In this document: piece after piece, positions 18,650-27,493 of the stretch
Layout of the letters: the number at the start of each line of letters is the position of its first letter
How positions within the stretch are numbered: the first letter of the stretch is position 1
Origin: 2-02-FULL-55-14 sp964581115
Lineage (GTDB): Bacteria > Bacteroidota > Ignavibacteria > UBA10030
Direction: 5' to 3'
DNA length: 64,000 nt
Assembly (NCBI GenBank): GCA_964581115.1
Contig: CAZOMY010000006.1
Span: 34,635 to 98,634 of the forward strand
Position numbers and translations under genes: made by a program
The notes under the pieces: model-generated
What the model was told of the DNA's origin: nothing
The model's database searches: none
Seen by the model: only the letters and a program-made list of their open reading frames with translations

Positions 18650-21285
18650 ATCCTGTCAGCGTCTCGATCGGGAGCGGCGGGCCTCGGACGACGATCGGGC
18701 TGACGGGCCGCTGGCAACTGGCCTTGTGCCACACCGAAGAGCCTCCGGCCACGTTCGACCATCAGATCGACGTTCCCTCCGTCGTAGACTGTGCGGAACC
18801 AGGCCTCCATGGCCGACAGGCTCCATACTACTGGTACGCCCGCGATCTGCAGATCGAGCCACTGCCTCCCGATACCCAGATCTGGTTGCGCATCGAACAG
18901 GCGCAATTCGGCACGTCGGTGTGGGTTGACGACCGGTGGGCCGGATCGTCGGATGCCTGCATGACCTCTCAAGAGTACCGCATCGATCCGCTGTTTCGGA
19001 ACGGTGAACACCGCTTGGCGGTTCGTGTCGGCGCGCGAACGACACTGCCTCCGGAAAGCGCCGCCGGCCGAGACCAAGAGAAGGAGGTTTACACCCCCGG
19101 CATCTGGGGCGATGTCTCGCTGATCCTGACCGGGCCTGCGCACCTCCGGGACATCCTCCTGTTGCCCGATCTGGCGGGTGCCAGTGTCACGGCAAAAGTG
19201 TGGGTGATCGATGCCGGACAGCCCGCCGATCGACTGCAGGTTCATGTCGCTGTCAACGACCCGGATGGACGTCCAGCGTCGATGACCGCGCATGCCGTCC
19301 TTGTTCGTGACGAAGATGATTGCCGCTTTTTCGAGGTCCGCATCCCGTTGACGGCTCCTCGCGCATGGTCGCCGGAGGATCCAGCCCTGTATACCGCCCA
19401 TGTCTCGGTGTCCGTCGACGGCGTGCCTGCCGACGCCGGCGCTGTTCGATTCGGCATGCGCGACTTTCGCATCGTCGGACGCGAGTTCCATCTTAACGGC
19501 AGGCCGCGATATCTGCGCGGCGGCAATATCGCCTTTCATCGGTTCCTGTCGGACCCTGAGCGTCGAAAGCTCCCGTGGACGATGGAGTGGGTGCGGAGGC
19601 TGCTCATTGACATTCCGCTGGAACATCACTTCAACTTCTTTCGATTTCACCTTGGCCCTGCGTATCATCGTTGGTACGACCTTGCCGATGAGCATGGCAT
19701 GCTGCTCCAGGACGAGTGGCCGTTCTGGAACGCGACAGGGTCGAATGCTGCGATCGCGCGTGAGTTCCGTCAGTGGATCAAAGACCACGGGAACCATCCG
19801 AGCATTGTCATCTGGGATCCGCTGAACGAGTCGACGGACGACAGCTTGATCCACGATGTGGTCCCGTTACTGCGGGAGCTCGACCCGACGCGTCCGTGGG
19901 AAGCGGTCGATTTTGTCGAGCAGCATCCCTACATCTACTCCCTGGGAATGACCCTGAATCACCGTCCGTTCGGCTACGCGAAGGCTCTGCCCGAACTCGA
20001 ACGATCCTGCGTTCCCGTTGTCGTCAACGAGTTCCTGTGGTGGTGGTTCGATGCTTCGTGGTCTCCGACCATCTTGATGAAGGAGGTTGTCGAACGCTGG
20101 TTGGGGCGAGGAGCGGATACGGGCGCGATCATCCGTCGGCAGGCCTATCTCGCGGAGGAATTGGTCGGCCTATTTCGCAGGATGCGATGCGCGGCCATCC
20201 AGCCGTTCGTCTATCTCAGCAACAATGAGGGGCCCACGGCACATTGGTTCGAAGGCCCCATCGGGGATCTGCGTCCCAAACCGGTGCTCGCGGCGCTCAA
20301 GAATGCGTTCGCGCCCTTCGGCCTGAGCATCGACCATCCCGACCGACATCGGGAGACCAGCGAGGCGACCAGCCTGCTCGTTCACGTCTTCAACGACACC
20401 TCACAGGTACGGCACGGCGACGTGACGGCGAGCCTGCAGGCCGCCGACGGGAGCGAAGATGCCATGGATCCAGTGCCCGTGCGGGTGCCGCCCGGCGGTC
20501 GAGCGACGGTTCATCTGTCGTTGACGATGCCGGCAACCCCGGGGACGACGACCGTACGGTGCGAATTAATGGAAGGGGTCCACGTCGTCGCCACCGCGCA
20601 GCGGGTCATCCATGTACTGGCAAGGCAGGCGCGGCGACCCGTACCCCTTCGGCCGGCGGTCATTCTCGACCCGGGGGGAGAGATCCTGGAGTTCCTCGAG
20701 CGGCAGGGGACGGACGTGAGGCCATGGGAGGGACCACCTTGGCCTGAAGAAGCTGTGTTCTTCGTCGGGAGTTTCGGCCTGGGACACCGTGCCTATCGAG
20801 ATCGGATCGACGCAATCGGCAGCCGGGTGAATGATGGGGCCACGCTCGTTGTGCAGGAACCGGAATTCCGCGTCGTCGAGCCGACAGAGTTACAGGTCCT
20901 CCCAGGTCTGCACCTTCATGTGTCGCGCCGAAACGACATCGACAAAGGCGGTTATGATTCGTACGTCTTTCCGGAAGACCCCGCTCATACTTTGTGGCGT
21001 GAGCTTCGACCGGAGCATTTTCAATGGTTCAACGGCGGGGTCGGCGGCGAGATCGTCTCTGAGTACTCGGTGGAGCCTTCGCTTCCATCGGTGCGCTTGG
21101 CCTCATGCGGACTTGGATTGCGCGTCCCAGCCGTGTTCGAGGTGCCCGTGGGACGCGGGCGGGTTGTCGTGTCGCGGATCCAGGTTCGGGGGCGGTTGCG
21201 CCGCAGCGAACATTCGACGGACCCGTTCGCCCGGAGATACGACCCCGTCGCGGCGCAATATCTCCTCAATCTTCTTTCCTTGTGA
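18646..21285 (+). CDS. Cytoplasmic glycoside hydrolase family 2-type enzyme
   Basis: 879 residues with no signal peptide. It has a GH2 sugar-binding jelly roll (about 10-160), Ig-like domain, TIM barrel (LNGRPRYLRGGNIAFHRF; FNFFRFHLGPAYHRWYDLAD; IKDHGNHPSIVIWDPLNEST) and extra C-terminal beta domains. Likely acid/base Glu 395 lies in PLNEST and likely nucleophile Glu 462 in VVVNEFLWWW. GH2 enzymes retain configuration and act on beta-galactosides, glucuronides, mannosides or, in some clusters, beta-glucosides. Lacking a leader, it should act on oligosaccharides imported by the ABC system encoded immediately downstream. The start overlaps the upstream stop as ATGA, implying translational coupling. 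Exact specificity is not deducible. Confidence 0.82.
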   Translation: MNPVSVSIGSGGPRTTIGLTGRWQLALCHTEEPPATFDHQIDVPSVVDCAEPGLHGRQAPYYWYARDLQIEPLPPDTQIWLRIEQAQFGTSVWVDDRWAGSSDACMTSQEYRIDPLFRNGEHRLAVRVGARTTLPPESAAGRDQEKEVYTPGIWGDVSLILTGPAHLRDILLLPDLAGASVTAKVWVIDAGQPADRLQVHVAVNDPDGRPASMTAHAVLVRDEDDCRFFEVRIPLTAPRAWSPEDPALYTAHVSVSVDGVPADAGAVRFGMRDFRIVGREFHLNGRPRYLRGGNIAFHRFLSDPERRKLPWTMEWVRRLLIDIPLEHHFNFFRFHLGPAYHRWYDLADEHGMLLQDEWPFWNATGSNAAIAREFRQWIKDHGNHPSIVIWDPLNESTDDSLIHDVVPLLRELDPTRPWEAVDFVEQHPYIYSLGMTLNHRPFGYAKALPELERSCVPVVVNEFLWWWFDASWSPTILMKEVVERWLGRGADTGAIIRRQAYLAEELVGLFRRMRCAAIQPFVYLSNNEGPTAHWFEGPIGDLRPKPVLAALKNAFAPFGLSIDHPDRHRETSEATSLLVHVFNDTSQVRHGDVTASLQAADGSEDAMDPVPVRVPPGGRATVHLSLTMPATPGTTTVRCELMEGVHVVATAQRVIHVLARQARRPVPLRPAVILDPGGEILEFLERQGTDVRPWEGPPWPEEAVFFVGSFGLGHRAYRDRIDAIGSRVNDGATLVVQEPEFRVVEPTELQVLPGLHLHVSRRNDIDKGGYDSYVFPEDPAHTLWRELRPEHFQWFNGGVGGEIVSEYSVEPSLPSVRLASCGLGLRVPAVFEVPVGRGRVVVSRIQVRGRLRRSEHSTDPFARRYDPVAAQYLLNLLSL

Positions 21286-22565
21286 ACGTGCGCCTGGCTC
21301 AACTGACCGTTGTCGCCGCTTTCTTGGGCCTTTCCTGCGTTTCGGAGGAAGGCGGGCCCGTCGTTGTGCGCTTCTGGGGGATGGGGAACGAGGGCGAAAT
21401 GGTGCGAAAACTCATTCCGGAGTTCGAGCGGAGGCATCCGCAGATCCGCGTGGTGGTTCAGCAGATACCGTGGACCGCAGCCCATGAGAAGCTGTTGACC
21501 GCGTTCGCCGGCGAGTCGACGCCGGATGTCTGCCAACTGGGGAACACCTGGATCCCGGAGTTCGGTGTTCTGAACGCCCTGGAACCCCTCGACCAATGGG
21601 TCGCCGCATCGTCCGTCGTTCAACCCCACGACTACTTTGAAGGCGTCGTTCAGATGAATGTCCTCGACTCGACGCTGCTCGGCATTCCGTGGTACGTCGA
21701 CACGCGCGTTCTCTACTATCGCCGGGACCTTCTGGCCGAAGCCGGGGCCGATTCGGCGCCGGCGACGTGGGACGGGATGCTTCGATTGTGCGACCGCATG
21801 AAGCGGCGGGCTGAGAAGGCTGGGCGCACCCACTTTCCCTTTTTCCTTCCGACCAATGAGTGGGTGCCGGCCATCATCCTCGGCACGCAGGCGGGCGGCT
21901 CGTTCCTGGCGGACGGCTCGACAAGAGGCAATTTCGGCGGTCCGGAATTCAGGCGCGCCTTTGAGTTGCTGGAGACGTTCTATCGCCGCGGCTATTCGCC
22001 TCCCGGGCAATCGCTCATCACCAACATGTACCACGCCTTCGACGACGGGTTGATCGCGATGTACATCACCGGTCCGTGGAATATCGGCGAGTTCACCCGC
22101 CGGATCCCGGCGGACCGGCAGCACATTTGGATGACTGCTCCGCTGCCCTCCATGGACGACCGAACTCCGGGGGCCTCCTTGCCGCTCGGCACGAGCCTGG
22201 TGATGTTCCGCGGATCGAAGCACAAAGATGAAGCTTGGAAGCTGATCGAGTTCCTCGCCTCGACCGAACAATCCATCGAGTTCTATCGCATCACGGGCAA
22301 TCTCCCTCCTCGGCGCTCTGCCTGGTCAGATACCTCACTCGCGAATAACCGCTACGTGCAGGCCTTTTACCGGCAGCTACAGCGCGTCGACCCGTTGCCG
22401 CCGGTTCCGGAATGGGAACAGATCGTCATCCGCCTTCAATCCTACGTGGAGTTCGTTGCCACCGGTGCGATGACCGTCGATGCGGCCGTACCCTCCTTTG
22501 ACCATGACGTCGACCGGATGCTCGAAAAGCGACGGTGGCTGGCGTCGCAGGAGGGAAGGCCGTGA
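21282..22565 (+). CDS. ABC sugar transporter, substrate-binding protein
   Basis: About 427 residues of a family 1 extracellular solute-binding protein (VVVRFWGMGNEGEMVRKLIP; GIPWYVDTRVLYYRRDLLAE; YITGPWNIGEF; GTSLVMFRGSKHKDEAWKLI). A short hydrophobic leader (VRLAQLTVVAAFLGLSC) ends in a cysteine near residue 20 followed by SEEGG, consistent with a lipoprotein though the lipobox is imperfect. It should capture a sugar in the periplasm for the two permeases downstream. The start is a GTG at 21282 overlapping the GH2 stop (GTGA), with another GTG at 21288. In Listeria a related binding protein in a GH94/GH3 cluster binds sophoro-oligosaccharides. Confidence 0.9.
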   Translation: MNVRLAQLTVVAAFLGLSCVSEEGGPVVVRFWGMGNEGEMVRKLIPEFERRHPQIRVVVQQIPWTAAHEKLLTAFAGESTPDVCQLGNTWIPEFGVLNALEPLDQWVAASSVVQPHDYFEGVVQMNVLDSTLLGIPWYVDTRVLYYRRDLLAEAGADSAPATWDGMLRLCDRMKRRAEKAGRTHFPFFLPTNEWVPAIILGTQAGGSFLADGSTRGNFGGPEFRRAFELLETFYRRGYSPPGQSLITNMYHAFDDGLIAMYITGPWNIGEFTRRIPADRQHIWMTAPLPSMDDRTPGASLPLGTSLVMFRGSKHKDEAWKLIEFLASTEQSIEFYRITGNLPPRRSAWSDTSLANNRYVQAFYRQLQRVDPLPPVPEWEQIVIRLQSYVEFVATGAMTVDAAVPSFDHDVDRMLEKRRWLASQEGRP

Positions 22566-23461
22566 GCTTGCGACTTCAGGACCGGCGGAAGCAGGCGATC
22601 GCCGCCTGGCTGTTTCTGGCCCCGGCGCTTGCCGTCCTGGCCGCGTTCTTTGTCCTTCCCGTGGCGGCCGCGTTTGTCATGAGTTTCACCGACTTCGACA
22701 TCTACGGACTGGGTGACCTGTCGACGGTGCGATTCATCGGCATTGACAATTACGTGCGCATCCTCGACACACCCCTGTTCTGGACGGCACTTTCGAATAC
22801 CTTCTACTTCGTCGTCGTCGGCGCTCCGCTTTCGGTCGGCGTCTCTCTGGCGGTTGCGCTCATGGTGAATGCCAGAATGGCGCGGTTCAAAGGTGTCTTC
22901 CGTACGATCTACTTCCTGCCGGTGGTCACCAGCCTGGTGGCCGTCGCGATCGTATGGCGGTACCTCTACCATCCGGCTCATGGGCTTCTCAATCATGCTC
23001 TGGGCTGGCTTGGCATCGGTCCGGTGGATTGGCTCGGCGATCCGGCGGTGGCCATGCCGGCGATCATTGTGCTGGCGGTCTGGAAGAACTTCGGCTACAA
23101 CATGTTGATCTTCGTCGCCGGCCTGTCCAGCATTCCGGAGGATCTCTACGAAGCGGCCCACATCGACGGCGCTTCGGGCTGGAGACAGTTCATTGACATC
23201 ACCCTGCCCATGCTGACGCCGACCACGGTCTTCGTGGTCATGATCACGCTCATCGGCTACTTTCAGCTGTTCGCGGAGCCGTACGTCATGACACAAGGGG
23301 GGCCGCTGAACGCAACCCTGAGTGTCGTCCTCATGATGTACGAGCAGGGATTCCGCTGGTGGAACATGGGATACGCGGCTGCGATCGCCTTCGTCCTGTT
23401 CGCCATCATCCTCTTCTTCACGGTCGTTCAGATGTTCGTCCAGCGGAAGGTCGAATCGTGA
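22562..23461 (+). CDS. ABC sugar transporter permease (MalF type)
   Basis: 299 residues with six predicted transmembrane segments, starting AAWLFLAPALAVLAAFFVLP, and the EAA-type cytoplasmic loop YEAAHIDGASGWRQFIDITL followed by P that contacts the ATPase. It belongs to the binding-protein-dependent permease family (carbohydrate uptake 1). A GTG start overlaps the stop of the binding-protein gene (GTGA) and its own stop overlaps the next permease the same way. No ATPase gene is present in the locus, so a shared MsiK/UgpC-like ATPase encoded elsewhere is expected. Confidence 0.92.
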   Translation: MSLRLQDRRKQAIAAWLFLAPALAVLAAFFVLPVAAAFVMSFTDFDIYGLGDLSTVRFIGIDNYVRILDTPLFWTALSNTFYFVVVGAPLSVGVSLAVALMVNARMARFKGVFRTIYFLPVVTSLVAVAIVWRYLYHPAHGLLNHALGWLGIGPVDWLGDPAVAMPAIIVLAVWKNFGYNMLIFVAGLSSIPEDLYEAAHIDGASGWRQFIDITLPMLTPTTVFVVMITLIGYFQLFAEPYVMTQGGPLNATLSVVLMMYEQGFRWWNMGYAAAIAFVLFAIILFFTVVQMFVQRKVES

Positions 23462-24279
23462 GCCGGCCCGCTCATCGCGCACTTCTGCACACTGCACTGA
23501 TGCTGGTTGCGCTTCTGACCATGACGCCGACGGTCTGGATGGTGGCGGCGTCATTCATGCAGTCCGGAGAGGCAAGCGGAACGCCGCCGCCGTTCCTGCC
23601 GGCGCGTCCGACCTTGGAGCACTATGCAGCGCTCACCGAGCGGATGCAGATGCCGACATACTTCTTCAACAGCTTGCTGATCGCGTCGGTCGTGACGTTG
23701 GTCTCGCTCGTCGTCAATTCGATGGCCGGATTCGCCTTTGCCAAATACCGCTTTGAAGGTCGGGACCGGCTGTTCAGGGCTCTCTTGAGCGGGATGGTGG
23801 TGCCGGCGCAGGTGACGATGCTCCCGCTGTTCCTGATGATGAAGAAACTCGGTCTGGTGAATACCTACCTCGGTGCCATGATCCCGGGGCTTGCCAGCAT
23901 CTTCGGTATCTTCCTTCTCCGGCAGTTCGTCCGGTCGGTGCCCGACAGCCTGCTGGAGGCTGCCCGTATGGACGGCGCCGGCGAGTTCAGGATCTACCGC
24001 ACGATCATCCTTCCGCTCTGCAAGCCCATCCTCCTGACGCTCGCCCTGTTCACCTTCATGGGCATGTGGAACGACTTTATGTGGCCCCTCATCATCATGA
24101 CCGATGACGCTCGATACACCCTGCCCGTGGCGCTGGCCAACCTCATGGGCGAACACGTCTTGGACTTGGAGCTGATGATGGCCGGCTCGGTCATCACGGT
24201 CCTGCCTGTGGTCATCTTGTTTCTTGCCTTCCAACGCCACTACGTTCGCGGGATCATGCTCGGCGGCGTCAAGGAATGA
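23458..24279 (+). CDS. ABC sugar transporter permease (MalG type)
   Basis: 273 residues, about six transmembrane helices, with the MalG-type EAA loop LEAARMDGAGEFRIYRTIIL and the typical end YVRGIMLGGVKE. It pairs with the upstream MalF-type permease to form the channel of a carbohydrate importer. A GTG start at 23458 overlaps the preceding stop. The adjacent binding protein and the cytoplasmic GH94/GH2 enzymes suggest gluco-oligosaccharide import. Confidence 0.93.
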   Translation: MSRPAHRALLHTALMLVALLTMTPTVWMVAASFMQSGEASGTPPPFLPARPTLEHYAALTERMQMPTYFFNSLLIASVVTLVSLVVNSMAGFAFAKYRFEGRDRLFRALLSGMVVPAQVTMLPLFLMMKKLGLVNTYLGAMIPGLASIFGIFLLRQFVRSVPDSLLEAARMDGAGEFRIYRTIILPLCKPILLTLALFTFMGMWNDFMWPLIIMTDDARYTLPVALANLMGEHVLDLELMMAGSVITVLPVVILFLAFQRHYVRGIMLGGVKE

Positions 24280-24335
24280 GGCTCTGTCCGGAGGATCCCT
24301 GTTTGCTTGATCCGATCACCCAACCTGAGTCCGCT

Positions 24336-27300
24336 ATGAGAAGCATAAGCCTGTTTCTTGCAGTGTTCCTCGCAGCTTCAAGCGTCCCCGCGCGTGCGCA
24401 GTTGATCTATGCAGGTCTGGAGGCAGACGGCGATACCACCGTGTGGCGTGCCTTCCGATCTACAGGGGTGACGAGCGAACGGTGCTCCGACGAGGGGCGC
24501 GAAGGTCCCGGCTTGCGGATTGATGTGAAGTTCCCTAAGGGCTCCGGCTATGGAGGGGTCTTCCGTACAGTCGAAATCCCGGTCGTGACCGACTTTCAGA
24601 TCGTCTTCTGGCTCCGCGCAACGGTGCCGGTGAACAACTTTGAGATCAAGGTCAGCGACGATACCCTTGGCGAGAACATCTGGTGGGTGAACCATCGGAT
24701 GTACGCATATCCTGCAGGATGGAAAAAGCTCGTCGTCAAACGTCGCCACCTCAGCTTCGCCTGGGGACCGCGTCCGGCCGCGGCGCCGACGGTCCTGCGT
24801 CGCCTGGAGTTTGTGGTCACCGCGGGCTCGGGGGGCGAAGGAAGCATCTGGATCGACGACATTTCGATCGAAGAGGTACCGCCGATACCCGACCCACTCC
24901 CACGGCCGAAAGCCTCGGCATCGAGCGGCGCGCCATCGGCCCGGGCGGCCCTGATTGGGATCGCTGGATCGTGGGACCCCGGCACGAAGGACAGTGCGTG
25001 GTGGCAGGTCGACTGGGGGTACCGGAGGGAGTTCGGCGGCGTCGAACTCGAGTGGGAGGCGGGGCAGACGCCGATCTCGTACGACCTTTTGACCTCAAAT
25101 GACGGACGAGCGTTCGAGTCCGTTCGACGGGTCGAACGTGGTGGCGGAGGACGTCGCCTGGTGTTCACGCCCGAGTCCGAAGGTCGATTCCTTCGCGTGC
25201 ATGTGCGAAACAACACGGGGGCCCGCCTTCCGAAACTGGCCTCTGTGGATGTCGTATCCTCAGAATCATTGTCGACCCGGAACGACTACGTCAGCCGACT
25301 GGCGCGTCAGCATCGGCGGGGTCTCTTCCCGCGGGGCTTCTTGAAGGAGATGTCATACTGGACCGTCGTCGGCGTTGCAGACGGACGGCAAGAAGGATTG
25401 ATCGATGAGGACGGCGCATTCGAAGTGGATAAGCAAGCCTTCTCCCTCGAGCCGTTCGTCTCCCTCGAGCCGACGAAGCGCTTGATCACCTGGGCTGACG
25501 GAGCGTCCGACCAGTCGCTCGAGTCGGGTCGCTTGCCGATCCCGACCGTCAAGCGCAGGGCATCGGACATCGACCTCGAGATCACGCTTCTTGCTACGGG
25601 AACTCCCGAAGCAGCATCGCTGGCGGCTCGATACACGCTGAGGAACCGATCAGCATTGCCGATGCGAGGGACGCTCTGGCTGGCCGTTCGTCCGTACCAG
25701 GTCAACCCTCCTTCGCAATGGCTCAACTTCGACGGAGGAGCGACCTCGATCCGTTCCATCAGGTTCGACGGCACCTCGGCCGACGTTGACGGGCGTCTCG
25801 TACGAGTCTCGGGCATTCCCACGTTCGGAGCCTCGTCGATCGATGAGGATGAAGTGACGGTGCAATTGGCCGCGGGTGTGGGGCCACGACGGGCGTCCGT
25901 TGACGATCCGACCGGATTTGCGTCGGGTGCTTTTGGATGGCCGTTCGCTCTCGCGCCCGATGAATCGTTGGTCTGCGTTGCGGCCGTTCCATGGACCGAT
26001 CGCAGTCCCTGGGCGGACCGCCCTCCCACTGTCGAGGAATTTGCCGCCGCGCTCGAACGTGAGCGCAGCCACTGGCGCGCTCGGACGGAATGGATCCGCT
26101 GGACGGTGCCTCCTTCGGCGAGGCGCGTGTTCGACGTGGTGCAAGCGACGCTTGGCTATATTCTCGTCAACAAGGATGGATTCGGAATCCAGCCCGGGTC
26201 ACGGTCATACGAGCGCTCGTGGATGCGCGATGGCACCATGACGTCCGACGCTCTCCTCAAGTTCGGCTTGACCGAGCCATCGAAGGCGTTCATCGCCTGG
26301 ATCGCGCCGTTTCAGTATGAGTCGGGCATGGTCCCATGTGTTGTCGACTCGCGCGGCCCCGACCCGGTGCCGGAACATGACAGCAACGGGCAGCTGATCT
26401 TCGGGATCATGGAGGTCTTCCGATTCACACGCGACACCGTCTTCCTGCGACAGCACTTCCACCATATCGTCCGGGCGGTGGACTTCATTCAATCGCTCCG
26501 TGCCCTTCGGATGACGCCGGTGTTTCGCGATGGCAACTCGGAACAACGAGCCTTCTACGGCCTTGTGACAGAATCGATCAGCCACGAGGGATACTCGGCA
26601 AAGCCGATGCACTCCTACTGGGACAATTTCTTTACGCTGCGGGGACTCAAAGATGCTGCCGAAGCGGCGAAGGTTCTGGGTGATGATGTACGGACGGTGA
26701 CCTTCGACAGCCTGTCGCAGGCGTTTCGCGTTGACCTGTACCGATCGATTGAACAGGCGATGAAAAACCGGGGGATCGACTTCATTCCAGGGTGCGTCGA
26801 GCTTGGCGACTTTGATCCAACATCGACTTCGATCGCACTCTATCCGGGAGGCGAGTTTCGAGCGGTGCCTCAAGAGCCGTTGCGCAGGACCTTCGACCGG
26901 TACTTCGACTGGTTCATGCAGCGAGCCCGGGGTGAGATCAGCTGGGATGCCTACACGCCCTACGAAGTGCGCAACATCGGCACCTATGTGTATCTCGGGC
27001 AGAAGGACCGGGCCCACACGCTGCTCGATTGGTTCCTGCGCGATCAGCGTCCGTCCGGCTGGAATCACTGGGCCGAGGTGGTGACGCCGCATGCGCGAAC
27101 GCCCCGGTTCATCGGCGACATGCCGCATACATGGGTCGGCTCCGACTTCTTGAACGCGGTGCGGGCCATGTTCGTGTACGAACGCGATGACGATGGCGCC
27201 ATCATCGTCGGCGCGGGCTTGCGCGATGCATGGGTGGAGGAAGGCATTGGCGTCCAGAACCTTCCCACCCATGCCGGCCCCATAACGCTCGACGTTCGTA

Positions 27301-27491
27301 CGCCCGCAGAGCGCATCGTGGTCGCCCGTTTGGACGGCCAGATCGACCCGGCCAAGCATCCGATCCTCCTGTCGACCGGACTCCTCACCGCAACGCTCCG
27401 CGGTGCTTCGGTGAATCGGGTCAAGGCGATTCCGGTCGATGGCTACCTGCGCATCGACCGACTTCCGGCCACCGTCGAATTGGCATACTGA
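24336..27491 (+). CDS. Secreted multidomain six-hairpin-like glycosidase with discoidin-type domain
   Basis: 1051 residues from the ATG at 24336, which opens a clear signal peptide (MRSISLFLAVFLAASSVPAR); an earlier in-frame ATG at 24276 overlaps the permease stop but adds a non-leader extension. Domains seen: a CBM11/CIA30-like jelly roll about 25-180 (IWIDDISIEEV), an F5/8 type C (discoidin)-like domain about 190-310, a beta-sandwich linker, and a C-terminal (alpha/alpha)6-type region (SYERSWMRDGTMTSDALLKF; VPEHDSNGQLIFGIMEV; MPHTWVGSDFLNAVRAM) resembling GH15/GH63/GH78-like barrels. It has no T9SS domain, so is probably periplasmic. I cannot assign a CAZy family; conserved Asp/Glu in WMRDG and EHDSNG are candidate catalytic residues. 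Confidence 0.7.
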   Translation: MRSISLFLAVFLAASSVPARAQLIYAGLEADGDTTVWRAFRSTGVTSERCSDEGREGPGLRIDVKFPKGSGYGGVFRTVEIPVVTDFQIVFWLRATVPVNNFEIKVSDDTLGENIWWVNHRMYAYPAGWKKLVVKRRHLSFAWGPRPAAAPTVLRRLEFVVTAGSGGEGSIWIDDISIEEVPPIPDPLPRPKASASSGAPSARAALIGIAGSWDPGTKDSAWWQVDWGYRREFGGVELEWEAGQTPISYDLLTSNDGRAFESVRRVERGGGGRRLVFTPESEGRFLRVHVRNNTGARLPKLASVDVVSSESLSTRNDYVSRLARQHRRGLFPRGFLKEMSYWTVVGVADGRQEGLIDEDGAFEVDKQAFSLEPFVSLEPTKRLITWADGASDQSLESGRLPIPTVKRRASDIDLEITLLATGTPEAASLAARYTLRNRSALPMRGTLWLAVRPYQVNPPSQWLNFDGGATSIRSIRFDGTSADVDGRLVRVSGIPTFGASSIDEDEVTVQLAAGVGPRRASVDDPTGFASGAFGWPFALAPDESLVCVAAVPWTDRSPWADRPPTVEEFAAALERERSHWRARTEWIRWTVPPSARRVFDVVQATLGYILVNKDGFGIQPGSRSYERSWMRDGTMTSDALLKFGLTEPSKAFIAWIAPFQYESGMVPCVVDSRGPDPVPEHDSNGQLIFGIMEVFRFTRDTVFLRQHFHHIVRAVDFIQSLRALRMTPVFRDGNSEQRAFYGLVTESISHEGYSAKPMHSYWDNFFTLRGLKDAAEAAKVLGDDVRTVTFDSLSQAFRVDLYRSIEQAMKNRGIDFIPGCVELGDFDPTSTSIALYPGGEFRAVPQEPLRRTFDRYFDWFMQRARGEISWDAYTPYEVRNIGTYVYLGQKDRAHTLLDWFLRDQRPSGWNHWAEVVTPHARTPRFIGDMPHTWVGSDFLNAVRAMFVYERDDDGAIIVGAGLRDAWVEEGIGVQNLPTHAGPITLDVRTPAERIVVARLDGQIDPAKHPILLSTGLLTATLRGASVNRVKAIPVDGYLRIDRLPATVELAY

Positions 27492-27493
27492 TC

